The position numbers were made by a program, and so were the translations under genes. This document shows positions 18,104-27,724 of a stretch of DNA of 64,000 nt, one piece after another (within the stretch, counting starts at the first letter, position 1; each line of letters begins with the position of its first letter). The DNA comes from Serpentinicella alkaliphila (lineage in GTDB: Bacteria; Bacillota; Clostridia; Peptostreptococcales; Natronincolaceae): positions 2,371,001 through 2,435,000 of the forward strand of contig NZ_CP058648.1 in the NCBI RefSeq assembly GCF_018141405.1, given 5' to 3'. A model generated the notes under the pieces. That model did no database searches. It saw only the letters and a program-made list of their open reading frames with translations, and was not told where the DNA came from.

Positions 18104-18162
18104 AAAAATTATGTGAAGTTTGAAGCTGATATTTGGTTGGTTTAATCAGTATATTGCTTCTT

Positions 18163-18196
18163 ACTTCACATAATAAATCACTTTCCATAAGACGAA
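18163..18196 (-). repeat. RIT right terminal inverted repeat
   Basis: 34 bp, the reverse complement of 14755-14788 with one mismatch. It ends in GACGAA, directly before the resumed istB frame. Confidence 0.85.
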
Positions 18197-18502
18197 ATCG
18201 GCTACTTACCTATTGATAGACAGGGAGCTAACTTACTATTTCAACTGATAAATAAGCGTTATGAAAAGAATTCCACAATTATAACTACAAATCAACCATT
18301 TAGTAAATGGGGAGAAGTATTTTCAGATATTACTCTTGCAAATGCAATACTAGATAGGCTTATTCATCATTCTACTATTATTAAAATAACGGGACCTTCT
18401 TATAGACTAAAGGGTAAAGTAGAGTTGCTTGAGTCTAAGAAAAATAACAACTAATTATAAAAATTGTACATTTTGAGATTATAATTTTTGAGCATTTTTG
18501 TA

Positions 18503-18532
18503 TTGACATTTACAAAAAGATTCCACTAAAAT
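18503..18532 (+). promoter_or_regulatory. Sigma-A-type promoter for the TOTE gene
   Basis: TTGACA at 18503-18508 and TAAAAT at 18527-18532, spacer 18 bp, placed just outside the IS21 right end and 140 bp before the TOTE start codon. Confidence 0.6.
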
Positions 18533-18671
18533 ATTTTACTATAAGATGGGATGTAATTCTAAGGGATGTATATATGTATAATCGATATAAAGATTTAATA
18601 TTTGATGAAATGATTTTCAGAAAGAAATGATAAATACTGGATATGAATATATACTGAGGAGAAAAAATACT

Positions 18672-21581
18672 ATGGAATATAAGATTCTTCTAGAAAGATA
18701 TGAAAGACTGCTGGAAGAAAATAGAATACTGAAAAATGAGAACAAAATACTTAAGGAACAGCTTAATACAGGTTATTCCATCTATGATATAGAGGACAGA
18801 GAAGTAACGTCTATTTGTGAAGATAAAAATATAAAAACAAGTGAAATTAAAGTTAATTCTATCAATAAAGATAGCTCTGCAAGTGAAAAGATTAAGTTAT
18901 TTATGAATCTATTTAAAGGACGACCCGATGTATACGCTAAACGGTGGCAAGATAAAGTAGGTAAATCTGGATATAGCCCAGTGTGTTTAAATGAGTGGAA
19001 AAAAGGAGTTTGTAATAAACCTCAAATAAAATGCTCTAAGTGTAATAATAAAAAATATGCATCCCTGAATGAACATATAATTGAGAAACATCTTAAAGGA
19101 CAAGAGGTATTAGGAATTTATCCTATGCTTGAAGATGAGTCTTGCTATTTTCTTGCAATCGATTTTGATGATAGTGGATGGCAGAATGATGTTACAGCTA
19201 TTATAGAAATATGTAATGAAAAAAACATTCCAGCTTCAGTTGAACGTTCAAGATCTGGAAATGGTGCTCACTTATGGTTCTTTTTTGAAGAAAAAATTAG
19301 TGCTACTTTGGCGCGAAAACTCGGAACTGCAATACTAACCTATGCAATGATGCAAAGACATGAAATTAAATTCAAGTCATATGATCGCCTATTTCCTAAT
19401 CAAGATACTATGCCTAAAGGTGGACTTGGTAATTTGATTGCGTTACCTTTGCAGTTATATGCAAGGAAAAATAATAATAGTAGCTTTGTTGACAACAAAT
19501 TTAATTCTTATGAAGATCAATGGAAATACCTTGATAGTGTTCAGAAATTGAATGAAAGCGAAGTTAAACTTATAATATCAGAGTTATGTAATGATAATGA
19601 ATTAGGTGAATTAAGGACGAGTGATGATCAGATACCTAAACCATGGCAAACGAATACTGTAAAAGTGGAAATAAACAAATTTGATTTTCCTTATAAAATA
19701 TATGCTATAAAAGCCAATATGCTATATATAAAAAAGGAAGGGTTTTCAAATAAATCTTTAAATATAATTAAACGGTTGGCATCTTTTAAAAATCCTGATT
19801 TTTATAAAGCTCAGGCCATGAGAATATCCACTTATGGGAAACCCAGAATCATCTCATTGTGCGATGAAACTGATGATTATTTATGTCTCCCTCGTGGATG
19901 CGAATTAGATCTTGTTAGTTTATTAAAGGTATATGAAATTCCTATTGAATGGGAAGATGAAAGATTTTATCAGAAAACAATTAATGCTAAATTTGTCCGA
20001 AAGTTGAGAGAAGAACAAGAGGAACCCGTTAAAGAAATGTTACAATATGACAATGGAGTTTTATCTGCAACTACAGCTTTTGGGAAAACCGTAATTGGAG
20101 CTAAGTTAATAGCCGAAAGAAAATTAAATACCCTTATACTTGTACATACTAGGCAACTATTAGAACAATGGAAAGAACGTTTAGGTGAATTTCTTCAAAT
20201 TAATGAAGTTTTACCTAAAGAAGAAGTGAATAAAAGAGGACGCAAAAAGAAATTTAGTATTATAGGTCAAATAGGAGCTGGAAAAAATAATCCTAGTGGG
20301 CTTATTGATATTGCAATTATGCAGTCCGTAGTAACAGGTGACGAAGTAAAGGATTTTGTTAGGGAGTATGGGATGGTTATAGTAGATGAATGTCATCATG
20401 TTCCTGCATTTAGCTTTGAGCAGATAATGAAAAACATTAATGCAAAATATGTATATGGACTAACTGCAACTCCGATCAGAAAAGATGGACACCATCCAAT
20501 TATATTTATGCATTGTGGTCCTGTTAGATATAAAGTTAATCCCCTACAGCAAGCTAAAAAAAGGCCTTTTGAACATTATATTATCCCACGATTTACGTCT
20601 TTTAGAAGCTCGCAGACAGAAAATGAACAGAGATGGACAATGGGAGAAATATATTCAGATATATGTAAAAATGATATTAGAAATCAACTTATTATTAAAG
20701 ACGTGCTACAAGCTTTAAGCCAAGGAAGAAATCCAATTATATTAACTGAGAGAACATCACATGTTGAAATACTTGCACATAATTTAAAAGAAAAATTAGT
20801 AAATGTGGTAATATTGACAGGAAGGATGTCTGCAAAACATAGGAAAAACGAATTAGAAAAGCTAAATGTTATGCATGTTGAAAATAATACTGTAATAGTT
20901 GCTACAGGGAGGTTGGTAGGAGAAGGATTTGACATGCCAAGACTAGATACTTTATTTTTAGCTATGCCTATAGCATGGAAGGGAACAATCTCTCAATATG
21001 CAGGAAGACTTCATAGATTATATGAAGGTAAAAGTGAAGTACAAATATATGATTATATAGATATACATATAAATGTGCTTGAAAGAATGTACCAAAAAAG
21101 GCTAAAAGGGTATGCAGCAATTGGATACTCAATTAAAAGTGATAGCAAATCTTTTAGCGATTTTAATTCTATTTTTAATAATGGAAACTTTTTAACTGCA
21201 TTTATAGAAGATATATTAGCTGCTAAATCACATATAATTATTGTTAGTCCTTATATTAATAAAAAAGGACTAGATCTAACATTAAACAAGTTTATTGAAG
21301 TATTAAAAAGTGGAGTAAAGATTACTGTTGTTACACGACCAGAAACTGATCATAAGGAAAAAGACAGGTTCAATATTGCTTGTAGAATTAATGATATCGA
21401 AAAAATTGGTGTTAATGTAGTCTTTAAATCTGATATAAATCAAAAGTTTGCCGTTATTGACCAGGAGATTGTTTGGTATGGCAGCATAAATATTTTAAGT
21501 TCTAATAGACTTGATGAAAATATCATAAGGTTAGAAAATGTAAATATTGCTGATGAATTACTAAGCAATATTGATATGTAA
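18672..21581 (+). CDS. TOTE conflict-system primase-helicase-PLD protein
   Basis: 969 residues in four parts: a short coiled coil (LLERYERLLEENRILKNENK), an archaeo-eukaryotic-type primase domain of the TOTE class with a CNEWKKGVC-type zinc region (FLAIDFDD at about 161, SRSGNGAHLWFFF, FPNQD), an SF2 helicase (TTAFGKT near 470, DECHH near 571, GLTATPIRKDG, GEGFDMPRLD, QYAGRLHR), and a C-terminal PLD-like nuclease domain (IIIVSPYINKKGLD, then NQKFAVID, VWYGSIN). In the PLD motif HxK(x)4D the His is Asn923. I chose ATG 18672, with GAGGAG 10 nt upstream. TOTE proteins are predicted conflict or defence factors that act on nucleic acid. Confidence 0.85.
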   Translation: MEYKILLERYERLLEENRILKNENKILKEQLNTGYSIYDIEDREVTSICEDKNIKTSEIKVNSINKDSSASEKIKLFMNLFKGRPDVYAKRWQDKVGKSGYSPVCLNEWKKGVCNKPQIKCSKCNNKKYASLNEHIIEKHLKGQEVLGIYPMLEDESCYFLAIDFDDSGWQNDVTAIIEICNEKNIPASVERSRSGNGAHLWFFFEEKISATLARKLGTAILTYAMMQRHEIKFKSYDRLFPNQDTMPKGGLGNLIALPLQLYARKNNNSSFVDNKFNSYEDQWKYLDSVQKLNESEVKLIISELCNDNELGELRTSDDQIPKPWQTNTVKVEINKFDFPYKIYAIKANMLYIKKEGFSNKSLNIIKRLASFKNPDFYKAQAMRISTYGKPRIISLCDETDDYLCLPRGCELDLVSLLKVYEIPIEWEDERFYQKTINAKFVRKLREEQEEPVKEMLQYDNGVLSATTAFGKTVIGAKLIAERKLNTLILVHTRQLLEQWKERLGEFLQINEVLPKEEVNKRGRKKKFSIIGQIGAGKNNPSGLIDIAIMQSVVTGDEVKDFVREYGMVIVDECHHVPAFSFEQIMKNINAKYVYGLTATPIRKDGHHPIIFMHCGPVRYKVNPLQQAKKRPFEHYIIPRFTSFRSSQTENEQRWTMGEIYSDICKNDIRNQLIIKDVLQALSQGRNPIILTERTSHVEILAHNLKEKLVNVVILTGRMSAKHRKNELEKLNVMHVENNTVIVATGRLVGEGFDMPRLDTLFLAMPIAWKGTISQYAGRLHRLYEGKSEVQIYDYIDIHINVLERMYQKRLKGYAAIGYSIKSDSKSFSDFNSIFNNGNFLTAFIEDILAAKSHIIIVSPYINKKGLDLTLNKFIEVLKSGVKITVVTRPETDHKEKDRFNIACRINDIEKIGVNVVFKSDINQKFAVIDQEIVWYGSINILSSNRLDENIIRLENVNIADELLSNIDM

Positions 21582-21663
21582 AATGTACTTAGTTTAAAGA
21601 ACCCTATTGTTTTTATAAATCTATATTTTTAATGTTTTAAAATATATTGAATCAAAAGCGACA

Positions 21664-21709
21664 TTTACAAAAATACTGATTATGTATATAATATAAGTAT
21701 ATTTGTAAA
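21664..21709 (+). promoter_or_regulatory. AbiE promoter inside an inverted-repeat operator
   Basis: TTTACA (21664-21669), 17-bp spacer, TATAAT (21687-21692). The -35 half lies in TTTACAAAAATAC (21664-21676), whose imperfect reverse complement GTATATTTGTAAA is at 21697-21709. AbiEi antitoxins are known to repress their own operon by binding inverted repeats, so this is the likely autoregulatory operator. Confidence 0.65.
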
Positions 21710-21725
21710 AACAGAGGTGGTATAA

Positions 21726-22319
21726 ATGAATTACATTGAAAAATTAGAAAGTTATATAAAACAAAAAAATGGAACTATATTAACATCAGACCTAGTAGAT
21801 TTAAATATCCCAAGGGTATATTTATCAAAGCTAGTTGAAATGGGAAAACTGGAACGGGTAAGCAGAGGTGTATATGTATCACCTGAAACAATTGAGGATG
21901 AAATGTACTATATGCAGTGTAAATATCCTAGAATAATCTATTCTCATGAGACTGCTTTATTTATACATAATTTAACCGATAGGACACCATTTGAGTATTC
22001 TGCCACTGTTCCAAGTAGCTACAAAGTTGTTAAGAATATATCTGAGAACTTCAAAATCTACTATATCAAAAGGGATTTACATTCATTAGGAATTATTGAT
22101 GGAATAACTTCCTTTGGAAATAAGATCAAGGTATACAACGTTGAAAGAACAATTTGTGATATTGTAAGAAGTAGAAATAAAATAGATATTCAGATTGTAA
22201 ATGAAGCATTAAAGGGGTATATAAAGTTGAAGTCAACAGACTATAGACTTCTTTTGGAATATGCAAGAAAATTTAGAGTTGAGAAACTAATTAAGGGCTA
22301 CATGGAGGTGCTACTATGA
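21726..22319 (+). CDS. abiEi: AbiEi-type antitoxin of a type IV toxin-antitoxin system
   Basis: 197 residues. The N-terminal winged helix (GTILTSDLVDLNIPRVYLSKLVEMGKLERVSRGVY split over two segments) is the DNA-binding antitoxin wing; the C-terminal domain contains the YSHETALFIHNLTDRTP and VYNVERTICDIVRSRN signatures of the AbiEi family. RBS GAGGTGG precedes the ATG. The stop overlaps the toxin start by 4 nt (ATGA). The antitoxin counters the AbiEii nucleotidyltransferase and represses the operon. Confidence 0.9.
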   Translation: MNYIEKLESYIKQKNGTILTSDLVDLNIPRVYLSKLVEMGKLERVSRGVYVSPETIEDEMYYMQCKYPRIIYSHETALFIHNLTDRTPFEYSATVPSSYKVVKNISENFKIYYIKRDLHSLGIIDGITSFGNKIKVYNVERTICDIVRSRNKIDIQIVNEALKGYIKLKSTDYRLLLEYARKFRVEKLIKGYMEVLL

Positions 22320-23147
22320 GCAGTAAAGCCATGAGTCTAAAAGCCAAAATCAGAAATCTAGCAAAACAAAAGGATATGTCAGCTCAAGTGGTTCTTCAAA
22401 ACTATATGTTCGAGCGTTTCTTAGAGAGGGTATCAAAATCCGAATACAAGGATAAATTCATACTGAAGGGTGGCATGCTAATAGCAGCTATAGTAGGGAT
22501 TGATAATCGAGCAACAATGGATATGGATGCAACCATAAAGAATTACCCACTGAATGCTGAATCACTATCAAAAGCGATTGCTGATATCTGTTCAGTAGCA
22601 CTAGATGACGATGTGAAATTTTCCTTTCTAGGAACTGAAGCAATAAGGGAAGATGATGCCTATGGTGGATTCCGGGCCAGTATACAAGCTGATTATGATA
22701 CGATCACTACACCAATGCACATTGATATAACGACTGGAGATGCCATAACGCCAAAAGAAATTTTCTACAGTTTTAAGAATGATTTTTGATGACCGGACTA
22801 TAGGTGTTTGGGCCTATAATATCGAAACAGTTTTAGCAGAGAAGTATGAGACGATCTTAAGGAGAGGTGAGCTTAGTACTAGACCGAGAGATTTCTATGA
22901 TATCTATATCTTGGCTAAAACTCAAGATTTTGATGAAGAAGTCTTTGCTGATGCAGTTAAAAAGACTTCAGCTAACAGAGGTACAACCCATATTTTAAAA
23001 GATGTTGAAAAAAGAATTGCTAGCATTGGAAGTAGCGAAGATTTAAAAAGACAGTGGAAGAAATACACTAGGAATTATCGTTATGCCGAAGATATACCCT
23101 ATGATTATATTATTGAAGCATTAAAACGATTGGCTTTAAATGTATAA
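22316..23147 (+). pseudogene. abiEii: AbiEii-type nucleotidyltransferase toxin, frameshifted
   Basis: Frame 1 (22316-22789) covers the catalytic core: LKGGMLIAAIVGIDNRATMDMDA is the nucleotidyltransferase GG...D-x-D region, split here at the usual positions. Frame 2 (22779-23147) carries MIFDDRTIGVWAYNIETVLAEKYETIL, RPRDFYDIYIL and the C-terminal helices. Removing one A at about 22778 (AAGAATG to AAGATG) would rejoin them to a protein of about 276 residues. As sequenced, the toxin is truncated after 157 residues and lacks the conserved VLAEKYETI helix. An intact antitoxin upstream of a broken toxin is a common decay state. Confidence 0.85.
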
Positions 23148-23399
23148 AGAATATTTAGTACCCCAGACAGTATAGTGTGGTAAAAAAGAGTTGCAAAATA
23201 GTGGTATGTATCCCCCTTTCTTATCTCTACCAAGGTTCTTTCGTACTTATTTAATTATTATAATTGTTTAATGAGATATTGAAAACTTTGAAAATACAAG
23301 ATATATTTTTCTCGATTTATATAATTTTTGCGTTTTTCGAGACTACGAATCAGAAGATCCTAAAAGTTTTACATATTAGATAGATAATAAAAATATCTT

Positions 23400-23565
23400 T
23401 TTATAATAAAAATTATGGTTATATTGGTGACTGTAGATCACAAGCAAAAGAGAAAGGATAAATCGAGTATTATTTTTATCTCTTTCATGATTAACGTATG
23501 CAATAGCACTTCCATAAGTGAAGAGCATTGGCTCAATAAAATTGATAAGACCAGGATATTTATTA
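23400..23565 (-). pseudogene. Possible gene remnant
   Basis: Within the 580-bp gap 23148-23727 the minus strand reads a protein-like run of about 50 codons: LINFIEPMLFTYGSAIAYVN, followed by HERDKNNTRFILSLLLVIYS. It has no start codon or ribosome binding site that I can see and ends in stops. It may be a fragment of a lost membrane protein beside the desaturase gene. I do not recognise the family. The rest of the gap shows nothing. Confidence 0.3.
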
Positions 23566-23727
23566 ATTATTTAAAATGAGGAGCAAATTTGTAAAGATCA
23601 GCCATTCAACAATTTGATTATTAGTTGCTATCTAGCATATTTACAATTTGCAAAGTTAAAACTACTATACTTTCATTATGTATGGTAATTTTACTTAATA
23701 CTTAATTCCAATATAATCTTATAAATA

Positions 23728-25219
23728 TCATTTTTCACTTTTTAGTATTTCCTGAACTACAAGCTTGCTTGAGAGCAATACAATAGAAACCCCAGGACCA
23801 GGATGAACAGAGGCTCCAACAAAGTAGAGGTTATTGATAGTATCGAGTTTCAGATGAGGTCTAAAGTAATTAGTTTGAGTTAATGTTGGACTAAGTCCAA
23901 AGGCAGCTCCAGCATAGGAATTATAGTCTTCCTTTAAATCTATTGGAGTAAGGTAATCTACAAATTCAATATTATCTTCAATATCCTCTAAGCCCTTAAT
24001 GTTTTTAAGGGTTTTTATTATTCTATCTCTCATAGTTTCAATTGTATGGTTGTCCCATTCTATTCCTTTAAATAGTAAATTAGGCACTCTAACTACTACA
24101 TTAATAATTTCTCCATTGTTTATAGCCATACTCTGGTCAATTTGAGTTGGTGAGTAAATGTAGAAAGAAGGCTCTATAGGAAGCTTACCTGTAAATGCAT
24201 AGTCTATATTATCTTTAAAGTTATCGTAAAATATAAACATTATGGACATTAAGTTCGGGATACTTTTTCTTTAGGCCTAAATAAAGAATAAATGTGGAGC
24301 AGGTGTATTTCATTTTTTCTATTTTTTCTTTTATATATTTTCCCTTATGTGAGTTGTCCTTAATAAGTTCATCCATCGTATAGGGAAAGTCTGCATTACT
24401 TATTACTATATCTCCATTGATTTCTTTATCTTTAGATATTATGCCAATAGCTTTATTGTCAAATATTAAAATCTCATCGACAGGGGAGTCTGTACGAATT
24501 TCTCCACCTAAATCAGAAATAGCCTTTTCTAATGCCTTAACATAGTAATACATTCCACCTTTAATATGATATATACCATAGAGTTGAGATACAACAGGAA
24601 CTAAGGAATAAATGCTAGGTCCCTCATAAGGGGATATTCCTACATATAGGGATTGGTATAGGAGAAACTTTTGAAGTCTCTCATCCTTAATGTATTTAGA
24701 TATTAGATCATAGGATGATGATAAGGACTTTGTTTTTAAGGCGTTAACGAGGGTTGAGGGCTTAAAGAAATCTATTGGTTCTTCAAAAGTATTATTTAGA
24801 AAATGCTCATTAGCAATAATGTATCTTTCGTATACGTCTGATAAAAATTTAATGTATCCAATAGCGTCCTCTTTTGAAATAGACTCTAGGTTTTTTATTA
24901 ATAACACCAAATCCCGATTTAAATTAATTAGGGATCCATCTGCATAAAAGCAACGATAAACTGGATCGACCTGTATAAATTCTATGTAATTCTTATAATC
25001 AAGGTTAGATTCACGAAAAACTTCTTCATAGATTTGTCTATTCATTAAAATTGAAGCAGTCAAATCAAAAGTATATGGGTAGTTTACTAGTTGATTTGTT
25101 TTACCGCCTATATTTTTTTCTTTTTCATAAACTTTCACATCATATCCTTTACTAAGTAATCTTACAGCTGTAGACAAACCACCTATTCCTGCACCAATAA
25201 TTAATACTGACTTTTTCAA
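23728..25219 (-). pseudogene. CrtI/CrtN-like FAD-dependent desaturase, frameshifted
   Basis: The 5' part (25219-24221) starts at TTG behind GGGGTG and encodes the FAD fold VLIIGAGIGGLSTAVRLLSKG plus the insert domain; it breaks off after LNVHNVYI. The 3' part (24249-23728) resumes with YDNFKDNIDYAF and ends with the family's C-terminal flavin motif NLYFVGASVHPGPGVSIVL. One surplus T near 24230 explains the break; the repaired protein would be about 490 residues, normal for phytoene-type desaturases. No crtM-like synthase is in the window, so carotenoid synthesis is not shown. Confidence 0.85.
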
Positions 25220-25331
25220 TGTTTCACCCCTTAGTAAATTATGTATAAAGTTATTATTACTATTAGTTTAATTTTAATTCTCTATTTTAGGAACTCTGTT
25301 TATATCACTATAGTAAGAGGTCTACCCAAAA

Positions 25332-25400
25332 AGTGAATATGCCCTCCTTACGATATACAGTTTATTATTTTAACTGTCTACCATAAGGGGAGCATATCAA
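25332..25400 (-). terminator. Terminator for the minus-strand NTPase gene
   Basis: ATATGCCCTCCTTA (25337-25350) pairs with TAAGGGGAGCATAT (25384-25397), two mismatches, with a CAGTT/AACTG inner stem. On the minus strand it is followed by CACTTTTTGGG. It lies 85 bp after the 25483-26826 gene and before the desaturase gene. Confidence 0.65.
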
Positions 25401-25482
25401 TTTAATTAGGATTACTTTTTTTATATTTGCATTCTGCCTTTGTTATCAGCAGCTATATTAAAAAGGATATATCTGATAAATA

Positions 25483-26826
25483 CTAGATTAATAAATTATG
25501 TGTTTTAATAAAATCATTCAATACTTCTGTAAGGTTAGGAGTGCCTACTTCATCTAAATCATAATGTACTCGAGTAAAAGGTTTTTTAATGCTAATTATT
25601 CTTGTTAAATCAATCGGTGTACCTATTATTACAGAATCACAATCCGTATTATTTATTGTCTCTTCTAGGTCTTTTAATTGTTGTTCACCATAGCCCATTG
25701 CTGGTAAAACAGTACCGATCTCTTTATAGATTTTAAATGTATCAGTTAATTTACCTACCGTGTAAGGACGAGGGTCGACAAGTTCTGCTGCTCCTAGTCG
25801 TTGAGCCGCAACTACACCGGCACCTATTTTCATTTCACCATGGGTTAAAGTAGGACCATCCTCTACAACTAAAACTCTCTTTCCTTTTATAATATCTGGA
25901 TTATCTACGGTAATTTTTGATTCAGCCTTTATAATTAAGGCCTTTGGATTAACGTTTTTAATGTTTGACTCAACTTTTTCTACTGCTTCCTTGCTAGCAC
26001 TATCTATTTTGTTAATGATGGCTACATCCGCAGTTCTTAGATTAACTTCTCCTGGATAGTAACTCAATTCATGTCCAGGACGATGAGGGTCAAGGACTGT
26101 TATGGCAAGGTCTGGCTTGAAGAAAGAAAAGTCATTGTTACCACCATCCCATAAAATTACATCGCACCCATCCGGGTCTTGCTCAACCTGTTTTAAAATC
26201 TCTTCGTAATCTACACCAGCATATATAATGTTTCCTCGAGTAATATGAGGTTCATATTCTTCCATTTCCTCAACGGTACACTTATGTTTCTTTAGATCTT
26301 CTAAAGAAGCAAACCTTTGAACTTTTTGTTCTGAAATATCACCATAAGGCATAGGATGTCTAACTGCGACAACCTTTAAGTCTTTGGCCATAAGTAACTC
26401 TATAATCTTTCTAGATGTCTGACTTTTACCTGTTCCCGTTCTAACAGCACATACAGAAATTACAGGTTTATTACTTTGTATCATAGTATTGTTCGGTCCT
26501 AATAGTTTGAAGTCTGCACCGGCCGCATTAACCATTGCACTTATACCCATTACAGTTGTATAATTTACATCGCTATATGAAAAAACACATTCATCTACAT
26601 TTAAATCCTTTATTATTTCTGGTAATTTTTCTTCAGGATATATAGGGATTCCTTCTGGATAGAAACTACCTGCTAACTCTGCTGGATATTTACGGTCATC
26701 AATGTCCGGTATTTGGGCTGCAGTAAATGCAACAACTCTATAATTGTCATTATTTCTATAATATGTATTGAAATTATGAAAATCCCTTCCAGCTGCCCCT
26801 ATAATCACTATATTCTTTTTAGCCAT
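25483..26826 (-). CDS. Cyclic 2,3-diphosphoglycerate synthetase-like P-loop NTPase
   Basis: 447 residues. A Rossmann-like N-terminal domain (NIVIIGAAGRDFHNFNT) is followed by a P-loop domain with AVRTGTGKSQTSRKI (Walker A) and VILWDGGNNDFSFFKPD (Walker B region), VAIINKIDSA and ERVLVVEDGPTLTHGEM-like segments (here KRVLVVEDGPTLTHGEM). In methanogens the family makes cyclic 2,3-diphosphoglycerate; bacterial members are widespread with uncertain function and are usually annotated as GTPases. I chose the second ATG (26826), 10 nt after GGAG; the first ATG is only 4 nt away. The promoter region of this gene is duplicated 18 kb to the right. Confidence 0.85.
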   Translation of the reverse strand: MAKKNIVIIGAAGRDFHNFNTYYRNNDNYRVVAFTAAQIPDIDDRKYPAELAGSFYPEGIPIYPEEKLPEIIKDLNVDECVFSYSDVNYTTVMGISAMVNAAGADFKLLGPNNTMIQSNKPVISVCAVRTGTGKSQTSRKIIELLMAKDLKVVAVRHPMPYGDISEQKVQRFASLEDLKKHKCTVEEMEEYEPHITRGNIIYAGVDYEEILKQVEQDPDGCDVILWDGGNNDFSFFKPDLAITVLDPHRPGHELSYYPGEVNLRTADVAIINKIDSASKEAVEKVESNIKNVNPKALIIKAESKITVDNPDIIKGKRVLVVEDGPTLTHGEMKIGAGVVAAQRLGAAELVDPRPYTVGKLTDTFKIYKEIGTVLPAMGYGEQQLKDLEETINNTDCDSVIIGTPIDLTRIISIKKPFTRVHYDLDEVGTPNLTEVLNDFIKTHNLLI

Positions 26827-26828
26827 TT

Positions 26829-26911
26829 GCATTCATCTCCTTCTTGGAATAGTTATATATATTAACACTATTTTACATTATAAACTGAGACATATAAAGT
26901 CTATGTTTAAT
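26829..26911. repeat. Imperfect direct repeat, left copy (island boundary?)
   Basis: About 80 bp immediately upstream of the NTPase gene and including its ribosome binding site. The core CACTATTTTACATTATAAA and flanks recur at 45000-45085 in the same orientation with roughly 85-90 percent identity in the best 55 bp. The two copies enclose the restriction and MORC-Z1 genes and could be the product of an ancient integration. Confidence 0.55.
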
Positions 26912-27724
26912 AATTCAGGGATTATTTGTAAATAAGATAAATAAATATAATATTTGTATTAAATTCATAGATTATTATCCTTAACAGAGAGGATATATAG
27001 GTTGTGTATTGTTGAATTATAGGAAGTCGTATGGATCTTATGATGGAGATATATACATTGATGAAAAAAACACAGTGAACTCAAGGCAAAGGTAGGTTAT
27101 ATTTGTATTAGGAGAGTGATATATTAGTGTTTGCAGAATATGAGATACTGTGTTCCTCAACAGGGACAATTTAATAAGTTTGATATTAATAAGTTTGATA
27201 TTAGGAATGAGTTCATGAATCGAAGAACTATAGAATTATTCACAGTTGAACTTCAGTGATTTTGTTTGTTAGAGTCATTAATCCCAACAAGAAATTTATT
27301 ATTACAAATGTATGACTACGATGCCTGAAGCTATAATTTGAGCAAAATTTGTTATGGATTTACACAAATATGTAGAGAATTAATTAGGCTTAGTAGTTGT
27401 TAATAACGATAAGAGTTTTAAAATATATTTTGTACAGAAAGTTAGCTCCAATTTCAAAATAATGTAGTTATCTTTTCATTCTATAAAAGTAAGTGTTAGT
27501 ATGGGAGTGTAAGAGCAGGAGAGAACTAATTTTTTATTATGGAAATGTATTTTGCCGAGTTAATATTTTGAAATCCATAATAAAATATGATTCTACTGCT
27601 CTACTTGCTATATCTAAAAGTCATTTAATAATATAAAGCCAGAATTAGGATTTTGTGCAATCAAAACATAGTTTACTTTAATTTTCTATTTTATAATTGC
27701 TCATAGCTTATAATTAGTGTATTA
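26912..27724. other. Non-coding stretch left of the LlaJI operon
   Basis: 813 bp with no supported gene on either strand. It has a short tandem duplication (AATAAGTTTGATATT twice near 27174-27204) and a faint coding-like run on the plus strand near 27205-27380 broken by several stops. Probably degraded DNA inside the island. Confidence 0.5.

Larger units (their letters stand above)
14735..18196 (+). mobile_element. RIT (Recombinase-in-Trio) element inserted in istB
   Basis: 3462 bp containing three overlapping tyrosine-recombinase genes and no cargo, the definition of a RIT element. Terminal inverted repeats of 34 bp lie at 14755-14788 and 18163-18196 with a single mismatch, starting TTCGTCTTATGG. 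The hexamer GACGAA borders both sides (14729-14734 and 18191-18196). At the left a further 20 bp lies between the target hexamer and the repeat and forms a palindrome-like GACGAATTATG/CATAATTCGTC. Shorter ATTATGTGAAGTT motifs recur in opposite orientation inside each end (near 14776/14831 and 18108/18163), probably recombinase binding sites. Confidence 0.85.
14228..18454 (+). pseudogene. istB: IstB ATPase split by a RIT element
   Basis: The 5' part (14228-14734) encodes the first 169 residues, including the Walker A motif FGSSGVGKTHLAVAL, and stops within Walker B (LLIIDE). The 3' part resumes at 18197 in frame with IGYLPIDRQGANLLFQLI, sensor region ITTNQPFSKW, and the end at 18454. Joining 14734 to 18197 restores an uninterrupted 254-residue IstB, the normal length. 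As it stands, translation runs two codons into the insertion and stops at 14740. IstB is the AAA+ helper that regulates IstA. Confidence 0.9.
12922..18494 (+). mobile_element. IS21-family insertion sequence, interrupted by a RIT element
   Basis: The element carries istA and istB in the usual order, 4 bp apart. Its ends are inverted repeats: the left end (12922-12951) and the right end (18465-18494) share CAAAAATT, then TAATCTCAAAAT with few mismatches. About 5.57 kb as seen, of which 3.46 kb is the RIT insertion inside istB; the original element was about 2.1 kb. IstB is broken, so this copy should not transpose unaided. I found no clear target-site duplication. Confidence 0.8.

Noticed and set aside
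12922-18494. A transposon with five-gene transposition module (Tn554-like cargo element)
   Set aside because: The istB frame rejoins exactly across the three recombinases and they have their own inverted ends, so it is one element nested in another.
23148-23727. A carotenoid gene cluster with the desaturase
   Set aside because: Only the frameshifted desaturase is recognisable; the minus-strand fragment next to it cannot be tied to a carotenoid enzyme.
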